Shown here: positions 8,012-17,231 of the stretch, one piece after another
Numbering within the stretch: position 1 is the stretch's first letter
Layout: every line of letters starts with the position of its first letter
Assembly (NCBI RefSeq): GCF_003994485.1
Contig: NZ_RZNJ01000007.1
Span: 86,400 to 150,399 of the forward strand
Direction of reading: 5' to 3'
DNA length: 64,000 bases
From: Arsenicitalea aurantiaca
Lineage (GTDB): Bacteria > Pseudomonadota > Alphaproteobacteria > Rhizobiales > Devosiaceae
Translations under genes and position numbers: made by a program
The notes under the pieces: model-generated
Told to the model about the DNA's origin: nothing
What the model saw: the letters and a program-made list of their open reading frames with translations, nothing else
The model's database searches: none

Positions 8012-9618
8012 GAGAACTGGCAGCCGATATTCTGATCGTGGGCGGTGGACTGGGGGGCGTCGCGGCGGCCCTCGGGGCGTTGCGCAACGGGCACAGCGTC
8101 ATCATGAGCGAGGAGTATGACTGGATCGGCGGGCAGCTGACCAGCCAGGCCGTGCCGCCCGACGAGCATTCCTGGGTCGAGCAGTTCGGCGTCACCCGCT
8201 CCTACCAGGCGCTGCGCCGGGGCGTCCGCCAGTATTATCGCGACCATTACCCGCTAACCGAGCGCTCGCGGAACTGGGGCGATCTCAATCCCGGCGCGGG
8301 CTGGGTCAGCCGGCTCTGCCACGAGCCGCGCGTTTCACTCGCGGTCATGCAGGCGATGCTGATGCCCTTTATCGGGGCGAAAAAGCTCACCCTCCTCCAG
8401 CCCTACAAGCCCGTGTCGGCCGAAACCGATGGCGACACCGTCCGCTCGGTCACGCTGCGCCATCGCGACAGCGGCGACAAGATCGTGGCGTCGGCGCCCT
8501 ATGTGATCGATGCGACCGAACTCGGCGATCTGTTGCCGATGACCGGCACCGAATACGTCACCGGCTTCGAGAGCCAGGCTGAGACGGGCGAGCCGAGCGC
8601 GCCGTCCGAAGCCCAGCCCCACAACCAGCAGGCCGTCTCGATCTGCTTTGCGGTCGACCACGTCGATGGCAATCACGTCATCGACAAGCCTCGCAATTAT
8701 GATTTCTGGAAGGCCTACCAGCCCGAATTCTGGGGCGGTCCGCTGATCGGGTTCAAGGCCCCCCACCCCCGCACGCTCGAAATCACCGAGCGCAGCTTCA
8801 CGCCCAATCCGGACGACGATCCGCTGCTCGTCGATGCCGACCAGCGGCGCAATCCCGGCGACGGCAATCTCTGGACCTTCCGGCGCATCGCCGCGCGGCG
8901 CAATTTCGTCGAGGGTGCCTATGCGTCCGACATATGCCTCGTCAACTGGCCGATGATCGACTATTTCGAAGCCCCGATCATCGACATCCCCGAGGACGAG
9001 TACCAGCGGCACCTCTCGGCGGCCGCCGACCTCTCCTGCTCGGTCTTCTACTGGCTCCAGACCGAGGCGCCGCGCGTCGATGGCGGACAGGGTTTCCCGG
9101 GCCTCAGGCTGCGCGGTGACATCACCGGCACCGAGCACGGGCTCGCCATGGCCCCCTATATCCGCGAGAGCCGCCGCATCCGTGCCGTCACGACGGTCGT
9201 CGAGCAGGATCTGTCGCTCGAAGTGCGGGGCGAGGCGGGCGCCGTCAACTATCGCGACAGCGTCGGGGTCGGCATGTACCGGATCGACCTGCACCCCTCG
9301 ACGGGCGGGGACAATTACATCGATGTGGGCTCCTGCCCCTTCGAGATCCCGCTCGGCGCGCTCCTGCCACGCCGGATGAAGAACCTCATCCCGGCCGGCA
9401 AGACCATCGGCACCACCCACATCACCAATGGCTGCTACCGGCTCCATCCGGTCGAATGGAACATCGGGGAAGTGGCCGGCCTGCTCGCCGCCCATTGCCT
9501 CGAGCACGGCACCACGCCCCATGCCGTGCAGGCCGACGACCGGCAGCTCGAGCAGTTCCAGACCAAGCTCTACACCGAAGGCGTCGAGACCCGTTGGCCC
9601 GACGTCCGCGGCTACTGA
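8008..9618 (+). CDS. FAD-dependent oxidoreductase (FAD_oxidored family)
   Basis: This 536-residue cytosolic flavoprotein has an N-terminal Rossmann dinucleotide motif (ADILIVGGGLGGVAAALGAL, about residues 5-24) and an acidic residue pair (SEE) at the end of the second strand, as in FAD_oxidored (PF12831) proteins. These proteins are often found in carbohydrate loci, but no substrate is assigned to most of them. A C-terminal FAD-closing part is visible around AGKTIGTTHITNGCYRLHPVEWNIGEVAG. The GTG at 8008 overlaps the lacI stop and is preferred to the in-frame start at 7954, which lies deep in lacI. It is the first enzyme of the LacI-controlled sugar unit, so it may oxidise the imported sugar or a derivative. 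This function is inferred. Confidence 0.85.
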   Translation: MRELAADILIVGGGLGGVAAALGALRNGHSVIMSEEYDWIGGQLTSQAVPPDEHSWVEQFGVTRSYQALRRGVRQYYRDHYPLTERSRNWGDLNPGAGWVSRLCHEPRVSLAVMQAMLMPFIGAKKLTLLQPYKPVSAETDGDTVRSVTLRHRDSGDKIVASAPYVIDATELGDLLPMTGTEYVTGFESQAETGEPSAPSEAQPHNQQAVSICFAVDHVDGNHVIDKPRNYDFWKAYQPEFWGGPLIGFKAPHPRTLEITERSFTPNPDDDPLLVDADQRRNPGDGNLWTFRRIAARRNFVEGAYASDICLVNWPMIDYFEAPIIDIPEDEYQRHLSAAADLSCSVFYWLQTEAPRVDGGQGFPGLRLRGDITGTEHGLAMAPYIRESRRIRAVTTVVEQDLSLEVRGEAGAVNYRDSVGVGMYRIDLHPSTGGDNYIDVGSCPFEIPLGALLPRRMKNLIPAGKTIGTTHITNGCYRLHPVEWNIGEVAGLLAAHCLEHGTTPHAVQADDRQLEQFQTKLYTEGVETRWPDVRGY

Positions 9619-9641
9619 CGATCAAAAAAAGGAGGACCACC

Positions 9642-10910
9642 ATGAACCATCTTACCCGCCTCAAATCGGCGACGGCGCTTGCTGCGCTCATCGTCCCGCT
9701 GGCGTTCGCCGGCAATGCCTGGGCGCAGGACACAGTCAATCTGCGCATGACCATCTGGAGCGCCAACGAAGCGCATCTGGCGATGTTCAACGAGATCGCC
9801 GCCGCCTACCAGGCCGAGAACCCGAACGTCACCGTGACGTTCGATTCCCTGCCCTTCGACACCTACACGACGACGCTGACGACCCAGATCGCCGGCGGCA
9901 ACCCGCCCGACCTCGCCTGGATCCTCGAGACGACGGCCGCGGACTTCGTCAATTCGGGCGCCCTCGCCCCGCTCCGCGAGAGCTTCGCGGCGGCAGAAGG
10001 CTATGAGCTCGACGACGTCACCGAACAGGCGACCGCCCTCTGGTCGTCCGATGGCGAACTCTACGCCTACCCGTTCTCGACCTCGCCTTTCGCGATCTTC
10101 GCCAATAACGACCTCATCACCGAGGCGGGGCAGCAGACCCCGGCGGAGCTCATCGCGGCGGGCGAATGGAACTGGGACAACGCCATCGCGATCGCTGCCG
10201 CAGTTGCCGATGCCGGCCATGACGGGCTCATCGTGCGCGATTTCAACTACCAGATCTGGCAGAACCTCGCCTCGATCTGGCGCGGCTGGGGCGCCTCGCC
10301 CTGGAGCGAGGACGGCGACACCTGCACCTTTGCCGACCAGCCCATGGTCGACGCGATGAGCTTCATCCACAACGCCATCTTCGAGACCGGTGCGATGCCT
10401 GGGCCGGGCGAGAGCGTCGATTTCTTCGCAGGCGACGCGGCGATGACCATCACGCAGATCTCGCGTGCCTCCCTGCTGCCGCAGGGCGATGACGCCTTCG
10501 ACTGGGATCTCGTGCCCCTGCCCGCCGGACCTGCCGGCGAATATGCGGTGATCGGCCAGGCCGGCATCGGCGTCTTCGCCAATGGCGCCAATCCGGAAGT
10601 CGCCACCGACTTCCTCGCCTTCATGACCAATCCGGAAAACAGCCGCAAGCTCGCGCAGTTCTTCCCGCCGGCCAGGGCGAGCCTCCTCACCGCCGAGACG
10701 CTGGGGCTGACCAATCCGCTGCTCAGCCCCGAGCAGCTGGAGAGCGTCGTCATCGCCGGCATCACCAACGGCGTCGTGCTGCCCGGCCATGAAGGGTTCG
10801 CCCAGATCCAGCAGACCGTCCGCGCCGAACTCGACGCGCTCTGGACGCCCGATGCGGACGTCGAAGCGGTGCTCGCTTCGGTCTGCGACCGGATCGGCTC
10901 TCTCCTCTGA
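9642..10910 (+). CDS. Sugar ABC transporter substrate-binding protein
   Basis: This 422-residue secreted protein belongs to the family-1 solute-binding group (MalE/UgpB type). A signal peptide spans about residues 1-28 (basic MNHLTRLK, hydrophobic core, cleavage after AWA). The mature domain begins with a strand typical of the group (VNLRMTIWSANEAH), and a later NPPDLAWILE loop is family-like. The strong AGGAGGACC before ATG 9642 fixes the start; in-frame codons reaching back to 9456 overlap the oxidoreductase. It delivers an unidentified carbohydrate to the two permeases downstream. A strong hairpin separates it from the first permease gene. Confidence 0.92.
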   Translation: MNHLTRLKSATALAALIVPLAFAGNAWAQDTVNLRMTIWSANEAHLAMFNEIAAAYQAENPNVTVTFDSLPFDTYTTTLTTQIAGGNPPDLAWILETTAADFVNSGALAPLRESFAAAEGYELDDVTEQATALWSSDGELYAYPFSTSPFAIFANNDLITEAGQQTPAELIAAGEWNWDNAIAIAAAVADAGHDGLIVRDFNYQIWQNLASIWRGWGASPWSEDGDTCTFADQPMVDAMSFIHNAIFETGAMPGPGESVDFFAGDAAMTITQISRASLLPQGDDAFDWDLVPLPAGPAGEYAVIGQAGIGVFANGANPEVATDFLAFMTNPENSRKLAQFFPPARASLLTAETLGLTNPLLSPEQLESVVIAGITNGVVLPGHEGFAQIQQTVRAELDALWTPDADVEAVLASVCDRIGSLL

Positions 10911-10923
10911 GGCCATCACCCAA

Positions 10924-10948
10924 GGCGCCGGGGCCCTGCCCCGGTGCC
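10924..10948 (+). other. Intercistronic hairpin after the binding-protein gene
   Basis: An 11-bp stem (10924-10934 with 10938-10948, one G-U pair) and a 3-base loop stand between the binding-protein stop and the permease start. No U-run follows. Its position fits a 3' mRNA stabiliser that keeps binding-protein expression above permease expression. Confidence 0.6.
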
Positions 10949-10976
10949 GACCCCCCACGCGATGGAGAATACCCCG

Positions 10977-11909
10977 GTGACTTCCTCCGCCACATCGATG
11001 GCAGTGCGCGAAAAGCGCAAGCGCCCGTTCTGGACGATGGAGCGGCGCGACGCGGCGGCGGGCTATCTGTTCATCGCCCCGCAGCTTGCCGGGATCACGC
11101 TCTTCGTCCTCATCCCGCTCGGGCTCGTCTTCTGGTATTCGCTGCACGAGTGGAACGTGCTGGCCTCGACCTTCCGCTTCATCGGCACCGAGAATTACGA
11201 GCGCCTGCTCACCGACCGCGATCTGCCCCGCGTGCTCGGCGCCACGGCGATCTTCTCGGCCGGCCTCGTCGTCCTCAACATGAGCCTCGCGCTCCTGCTC
11301 GCCGTGCTCCTCAACCAGAAGCTCGCCGGCATCACCATTTTCCGCACGCTCTTCTTCTCGCCGGTCGTCGTCTCGCTCGTCGCCTGGACGATCGTCTGGA
11401 GCTTCCTCCTCCAGAACAATGGCGGCATCAACGGCATGCTGGCCGCGATCGGCGTCGAGGGCCCCAACTGGCTGCGCAACCCGACCACCGCGATGATCTC
11501 GGTCATCGTTGTGCAGGTGTTCAAGAATGTCGGGCTCAACATGATCCTCTTCCTCGCCGCGCTCCAGGGCGTGCCGCGAGAGCTCTACGAAGCCGCCCGC
11601 GTCGATGGCGCGAGCCCCTTCAAGCAGTTCCGCCGCATCACCCTGCCGCTGATCAGCCCGACCGTGCTCCTCACCTCGATCATCACCATCGTGGGATCGC
11701 TGCAGGTCTTCGCCCAGATCGCCGTCCTCACCCAGGGCGGACCGGGCATCTCGACCACCGTGCTCGTCTATTACCTCTACCAGCAGGCGTTCCAGTTCCA
11801 CCTCTTCGGCTACGGCTCGACGCTCTCGATCCTGCTCTTCGTGATCGTCGCCGTGTTGACCTTCGCCCAGTGGCAGATGCGCAGGAAGATCGTGTTCTAT
11901 GAAAACTGA
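10977..11909 (+). CDS. Sugar ABC transporter permease (MalF/UgpA type)
   Basis: This 310-residue inner-membrane protein has six hydrophobic segments. The coupling motif ELYEAARVDGASPFKQF is near residue 205, followed by the typical TLPLISPTVLLTSI. It pairs with the MalG-type permease encoded next. I place the start at GTG 10977 because GGAG lies nine bases upstream; ATG 10962 in the same frame is the alternative and adds five residues. Its end overlaps the next permease by 11 bases. Confidence 0.9.
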   Translation: MTSSATSMAVREKRKRPFWTMERRDAAAGYLFIAPQLAGITLFVLIPLGLVFWYSLHEWNVLASTFRFIGTENYERLLTDRDLPRVLGATAIFSAGLVVLNMSLALLLAVLLNQKLAGITIFRTLFFSPVVVSLVAWTIVWSFLLQNNGGINGMLAAIGVEGPNWLRNPTTAMISVIVVQVFKNVGLNMILFLAALQGVPRELYEAARVDGASPFKQFRRITLPLISPTVLLTSIITIVGSLQVFAQIAVLTQGGPGISTTVLVYYLYQQAFQFHLFGYGSTLSILLFVIVAVLTFAQWQMRRKIVFYEN

Positions 11910-12741
11910 GCTCGCCCCGCGCACCAAGGTGCTTGTCTACGGGCTGATGTGCGTGCTGCTCATCCCGTTCGTCTTCCCGACCTGGTGGATGGTCACCTCG
12001 TCGGTCAAGCCGATCAGCCAGATCTTCGCCTTCCCGCCCGACATCATACCGCGCAGCTTCGATTTCACCACCTACGGGCGGGTGTTCGAGCTGCAGCCCT
12101 TCGCCCAGCAATACTGGAACTCGGCCTATATCGCCGCGCTCGTCACCATCGGCACCATGCTGTTCTCCTCCATGGCCGGCTACGCCTTCGCGCGCATCCG
12201 GTTTCCGGGCGCGAACCTCCTCTTCATGGTGGTCCTTCTCGGGCTCCTCATCCCGTCCGAAGTCACCATCGTGCCGCTCTTCCAGATGTTCCTCTCCTGG
12301 GGGATGATCAACACGCACTGGCCGCTGGTGCTGGTGCCGATCTTCGGGGCGCCGTCGGTGTTCGCCACGTTCGTCATGCGCCAGTTCTTCATCGCGCTGC
12401 CGGTGGAGCTCGAGGAAGCGGCGCGCGTCGATGGGCTGGGGCGGTTCAAGATCTTCTGGACCATCGCCCTCCCCCTCGCCCGCCCGGCGCTGGCCGCGGT
12501 CGCGATCTTCACGTTCCTCCATAGCTGGAACCTCTATCTCGAGCCGATCGTCTTCCTCTCCTCGCCCGACAGGTTCACCCTGCCCCAGGCGCTCACCCAG
12601 TTCACCGACGCCTATGGCGGCGCGCTCTGGAACGTGCAGCTGGCGGCCGCCTCGATGACGGCGCTGCCCGTCCTCATCGTCTTCATCATCGCCCAGAAGC
12701 AGTTCGTCGAAGGGCTCGCCCATACCGGCCTCAAGGGCTGA
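11899..12741 (+). CDS. Sugar ABC transporter permease (MalG/UgpE type)
   Basis: This 280-residue second channel subunit has six predicted membrane segments. The EAA coupling motif is [18 protein letters not shown], followed by [16 protein letters not shown]. The C-terminal tail [15 protein letters not shown] is the usual end of this family. It overlaps the upstream permease by 11 bases and is followed 13 bases later by the ATPase gene, so the transporter genes are tightly grouped. Confidence 0.93.
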   Translation: MKTELAPRTKVLVYGLMCVLLIPFVFPTWWMVTSSVKPISQIFAFPPDIIPRSFDFTTYGRVFELQPFAQQYWNSAYIAALVTIGTMLFSSMAGYAFARIRFPGANLLFMVVLLGLLIPSEVTIVPLFQMFLSWGMINTHWPLVLVPIFGAPSVFATFVMRQFFIALPVELEEAARVDGLGRFKIFWTIALPLARPALAAVAIFTFLHSWNLYLEPIVFLSSPDRFTLPQALTQFTDAYGGALWNVQLAAASMTALPVLIVFIIAQKQFVEGLAHTGLKG

Positions 12742-12754
12742 GAGGAATTCACCC

Positions 12755-13804
<1,050 letters not shown>

Positions 13805-13815
13805 GCGAGTTTGCC

Positions 13816-14511
13816 ATGCCCGATTACCCCGATACGCCCCTTTATCGCGCCATCACCGGCGGCAGGTTTCCCGTCATCGTCTCGCTCGCGCGCCACGACA
13901 TGGCGCTCGCCCGCGCGGCAAAGGACGCCGGCGTCGATGCGCTCAAGATCCATCTCAACGCCTACCACCGTGCCGGCAAGGTCAGTTTCGGCTCCTTTAC
14001 CGAGGAGCGGCCGTTCCTCGAAGAGCTCGCGACGCTCGGCCTGCCCCTCCTCGTCATGGCCGGGCAGGAAACCCTGCCGAGCCCGGAAGAACTCGAGGCG
14101 CTCGCGGATCTCGGCTTTGAAGGTTTCAACGTCTATTTCGCGCACATGCAGCCCCACATGCTGCAAAGCCGCCTGCGCCCCATGCCGGCCCTCGCCGATT
14201 CCAGCACCGACGCGGACCTCGAAACCATCGCCGCCATTCCGGGCGCCATGGTCGAAGCCTCGATCACGCGCTTTGCCGATTATGGCAAGCCTCTGACCGA
14301 CGAAGACGTCGCCGCCTATCGGAGCGTCGTCGAGAGGGCCGGCATTCCCGTCATCGCGCCCAGCCAGAAGAAATTCGTGCCCGCCGACATGGCGCGGCTC
14401 AAGGGCGCAGGCGTTGCCGCAGCACTTCTGGGGGTGATCGTCACCGGCGACACGCCCTCGAGCCTCGCCAGCGCCGTCCCCCCCATAGTCGCGGCGGCCC
14501 GGGCTGCCTGA
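13816..14511 (+). CDS. Uncharacterised protein with TIM-barrel-like pattern
   Basis: I do not recognise a named family for this 231-residue protein. Alternating strand and helix segments suggest a small (beta/alpha)8 barrel: FPVIVSLARHD, VDALKIHLNAY, LPLLVMAGQET, FEGFNVYF, GAMVEASITRF, IPVIAPSQKKF, VAAALLGVIVTGD. A lysine and histidine near the second strand (ALKIHLNAYHRAGK) could be catalytic, and the late glycine-rich VTGD could hold a phosphate, as in phosphosugar isomerases, epimerases or aldolases. It starts 11 bases after the ATPase stop and closes the LacI-controlled unit, so a role in breaking down the imported sugar is plausible. Its stop abuts the convergent DUF2474 gene with no gap. 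Confidence 0.75.
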   Translation: MPDYPDTPLYRAITGGRFPVIVSLARHDMALARAAKDAGVDALKIHLNAYHRAGKVSFGSFTEERPFLEELATLGLPLLVMAGQETLPSPEELEALADLGFEGFNVYFAHMQPHMLQSRLRPMPALADSSTDADLETIAAIPGAMVEASITRFADYGKPLTDEDVAAYRSVVERAGIPVIAPSQKKFVPADMARLKGAGVAAALLGVIVTGDTPSSLASAVPPIVAAARAA

Positions 14512-14625
14512 TCAGGCCCCGAGCGCCAGCTTGATCGCGAGCCCCACGAGCGTGATCGTCGCCACCCCGGCGATCCAGAGCCCGACGAACCACAAAAGCT
14601 GCGAACCCCTGCTGCCGGTGGCCAT
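14512..14625 (-). CDS. DUF2474 small membrane peptide of cytochrome bd (CydX-like role)
   Basis: This 37-residue single-pass peptide has a short polar start (MATGSRGSQ), then one hydrophobic helix (LLWFVGLWIAGVATITLVG), and ends with KLALGA. This is the pattern of DUF2474 proteins, which are encoded behind CIO-type cydAB genes and are thought to act as small oxidase subunits, like CydX in E. coli. Its ATG overlaps the cydB stop by one base (TGATG), so it is translationally coupled. It is too short for ordinary gene callers. Confidence 0.85.
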   Translation of the reverse strand: MATGSRGSQLLWFVGLWIAGVATITLVGLAIKLALGA

Positions 14626-15629
14626 CAGTGATACCCCTCCTCGGGGTCGATCTTGCCGCGGAACACCCAATAGGCGTAACCGGTGTAGGCGAGGATGACG
14701 GGGATCAGCACCACCGCGCCCACCAGCAGGAACGCCATCGAGGATTCCGGCGCCGCGGCCTCAGCAATGGTGAGCGATCCGGGCACGATATAGGGGTAAA
14801 AGCTCACCCCGAGCCCCACGAAGCTCAGGATGAAGAGGCCGAGCGCCGCAAGGAAGGGCTGGAGGTGCTTGTCCCGCGTCAGACCGTGCCAGAGCCCGAA
14901 AGCGCACACGGCCAGCATTGCCGGCACCAGCGCCGAGAAGAACGCCTGGGGGAAGGCGAACCAGCGCTCGAAATAGAGCGTGTTGATGAAGGGCGTCCAG
15001 AGGCTGACCACGCCGATCAGCCCGAGCGTCCCCACCCCGGTCGCCATGGCGATGCGCCGGGCATGGGCCTGCAGTTCGCCTGTTGTTTTGAGGTTGAGCC
15101 AGCACGCGCCGAGCAGCGCATAGCCGACGACGACGGCGAGACCCGTCAGCAGGCTGAACGGGGTCAGCCAGTCCCACCAGTCCCCGGCATAGGCACGGTT
15201 CTCGATCCGAATGCCCTGCACGAGCGCCCCGAGCGCGATGCCCTGCATGAAGGCGGCAATCATCGAGCCGATGGTGAAGCCCCAGTCCCAGACTGTCCGC
15301 CAGCGATTGGTACGCCAGCGGAATTCGAACGCCACCCCGCGGAAAACGAGCCCGAGCAGCATCAGGATGATGGGCATGTAGAGCGCGGGAAGCACCGTGG
15401 CGTAGACCAGCGGGAAGACCGCCATCAGCCCCCCGCCCCCCAGCACCAGCCAGGTCTCGTTGCCGTCCCAGACCGGGGCGACCGAATTGGTCATCACGTC
15501 CCGGTCATGGGCCTCCGGAAAGAAGGGAAAGAGGATCCCGACGCCCAGATCGAACCCGTCGAGCACCACATAGGCCAGCACCGCAAAAGCGATGAGGCCG
15601 GCCCAGATGAACGCGAGATCAAGCTCCAT
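14625..15629 (-). CDS. cydB: Cytochrome bd-type quinol oxidase subunit II
   Basis: This 334-residue membrane subunit of the terminal quinol oxidase has about eight or nine hydrophobic segments. The N-terminal ELDLAFIWAG and VVLDGFDLGVGIL are the CydB signature, followed by WDGNETWLVLGGGGLMAVFP. The ATG at 15629 begins this signature; 30 further in-frame codons upstream lie within cydA. It overlaps cydA by 11 bases. With CydA it oxidises quinol and reduces oxygen to water with high affinity. Confidence 0.96.
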   Translation of the reverse strand: MELDLAFIWAGLIAFAVLAYVVLDGFDLGVGILFPFFPEAHDRDVMTNSVAPVWDGNETWLVLGGGGLMAVFPLVYATVLPALYMPIILMLLGLVFRGVAFEFRWRTNRWRTVWDWGFTIGSMIAAFMQGIALGALVQGIRIENRAYAGDWWDWLTPFSLLTGLAVVVGYALLGACWLNLKTTGELQAHARRIAMATGVGTLGLIGVVSLWTPFINTLYFERWFAFPQAFFSALVPAMLAVCAFGLWHGLTRDKHLQPFLAALGLFILSFVGLGVSFYPYIVPGSLTIAEAAAPESSMAFLLVGAVVLIPVILAYTGYAYWVFRGKIDPEEGYH

Positions 15630-17034
15630 GGCCGCTCTCCAGAGGCGTGTCCTGATGGGGTCCCGGGGTGATGCCGGCAGTACGGGTCGGGCCCTTGTCC
15701 AGTTCGTGGTCGTCCGCATCGGGCGGCCGGCGCATCAGGCGGAAGAGGTAGAACGTGCCGGCCCCGAAGACGATGAAGTAGACGATGATGAAGGCGATGA
15801 GCGAGGTGCCGACCGCCGGCGCATCGACCGGCGAAAGGCTTTCCGAGGTCCGCATGTAGCCATAGACGGTGAAGGGTTGCCGCCCGATTTCGGTCGTGAA
15901 CCAGCCTGCGAGCACGGCGAGGAACCCCGACGGGCCCATCAGCAGCACGGCCCGGTGCAGCAGGCGATCCTCGAAGAGCTTGCCCCGCCAGCGCCGCCAG
16001 AGCGACCAGAGCCCCACCCCGAGCATGGCGAACCCGATCGCCACCATGATGCGGAAGGTCCAGAAGATGATGGCGGCGGGCGGGCGCTCGTCCTCGGGGA
16101 AGGCATCGAGCCCGAGCACTTCGCCATCGAGCGAATGGGTAAGGATCAGAGAGCCCAGCCGGGGAATCTCGATCGTGTTGCGGATCTCCTGGTTCTCGTC
16201 GTCGGGAATGCCGAACAGGATGAGCGGCGCGCCGCCCTCATGGGTCTTATAATGCCCCTCCATCGCCGCGACCTTGGCGGGCTGGTATTCGAGCGTGTTG
16301 AGCCCGTGCAGATCTCCGGCGACGATCTGCAGCGGGGTGACGATCACCGCCATCCACATCGCCATCGAGAACATGATCCGCGCCTGGCGGTTGGTCCTGT
16401 CGCGCAGCAGGTGGTAGGCGCCCGTCGCCCCGACCATGAAGGCGGTGGTGAGATAGGCCGCCAGCACCATATGCGTCAGCCGGTAGGGGAAAGACGGGTT
16501 GAAGATGATCGCCCACCAGTCCTCGGGCACGAACTGGCCGTTCTCGGCGATCGAGAAGCCCTGCGGGGTGTGCATCCAGGAATTGGCCGAGAGGATCCAG
16601 GTCGCCGAGATCAGCGTACCGATCGCGACCATCAGCGTCGCGACGAAATGGAGCCGCGGCCCCACGCGGTTGAGCCCGAACAGCATGATGCCGAGGAAGC
16701 CCGCCTCGAGGAAGAATGCCGTCAGCACCTCATAGCCCATCAGCGGTCCGATCACCGGCCCAGCCCGGTCGGAGAAAACCGCCCAGTTGGTGCCGAACTG
16801 GTAGCTCATCACGATGCCCGAAACGACGCCCATGCCGAAGGTCACGGCAAAGGGCACCTTCCAGAAATTGAAAAGCCTCAGGTAGATCGGGTCCTTCTTC
16901 CAGAGCCAGAGCCCTTCGAGCATGGCCAGATAGCTCGCCAGCCCGATCGAGAACGCCGGGAAAATGATGTGGAAGGAGACTGTGAAGGCGAACTGGAAAC
17001 GCGCCAGAAGCTCGGCGCTGAACCCCATGAACAT
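15619..17034 (-). CDS. cydA: Cytochrome bd-type quinol oxidase subunit I, CIO-like
   Basis: This 471-residue membrane subunit carries the haems and the quinol site. The N-terminal axial histidine lies in SFHIIFPAFSIGL (His22). The quinol-side motif reads GWFTTEIGRQPF, with Thr-Glu-Ile as in CIO-type (cyanide-insensitive) oxidases and Phe where Trp is usual. The total length is short and no long insert is seen between helices, in line with a short Q-loop. ATG 17034 is the first start next to the family N-terminus; ATG 17028 is possible. It diverges from the helicase gene. CIO assignment rests on motif and on the DUF2474 partner. Confidence 0.95.
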   Translation of the reverse strand: MFMGFSAELLARFQFAFTVSFHIIFPAFSIGLASYLAMLEGLWLWKKDPIYLRLFNFWKVPFAVTFGMGVVSGIVMSYQFGTNWAVFSDRAGPVIGPLMGYEVLTAFFLEAGFLGIMLFGLNRVGPRLHFVATLMVAIGTLISATWILSANSWMHTPQGFSIAENGQFVPEDWWAIIFNPSFPYRLTHMVLAAYLTTAFMVGATGAYHLLRDRTNRQARIMFSMAMWMAVIVTPLQIVAGDLHGLNTLEYQPAKVAAMEGHYKTHEGGAPLILFGIPDDENQEIRNTIEIPRLGSLILTHSLDGEVLGLDAFPEDERPPAAIIFWTFRIMVAIGFAMLGVGLWSLWRRWRGKLFEDRLLHRAVLLMGPSGFLAVLAGWFTTEIGRQPFTVYGYMRTSESLSPVDAPAVGTSLIAFIIVYFIVFGAGTFYLFRLMRRPPDADDHELDKGPTRTAGITPGPHQDTPLESGHGA

Positions 17035-17178
17035 GGCGGCACCCCGCGTTTGGCGGGTCGGCTGACGCCGGGGACCGACGTTCCGGCCCGCTGTGCACAT
17101 AGAATGGGCAGACCAGGCGCTCTCCTGCAAGGGCGCAGACTGTCCTGCGCCCGCATGCCGCAAGCGCATGCCGGTTGC

Positions 17179-17193
17179 GAACAAAACGCGAAA
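17179..17193. promoter_or_regulatory. Possible LexA (SOS) box before the helicase gene
   Basis: GAAC-N7-GAAA occurs 39 bases before the helicase start. The alphaproteobacterial LexA box is GAAC-N7-GAAC, so one of eight fixed bases differs. The spacer AAAACGC is like those of known rhizobial boxes. Candidate only. Confidence 0.4.
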
Positions 17194-17231
17194 CATGTTC
17201 TGCTCGGATCAAACCCCCGCAGAGATTCGCC

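Noticed and set aside
9612..11927. 771-codon minus-strand frame across the sugar ABC genes
   Set aside because: It spans three true genes and their gaps, with antisense-type composition and no motif.
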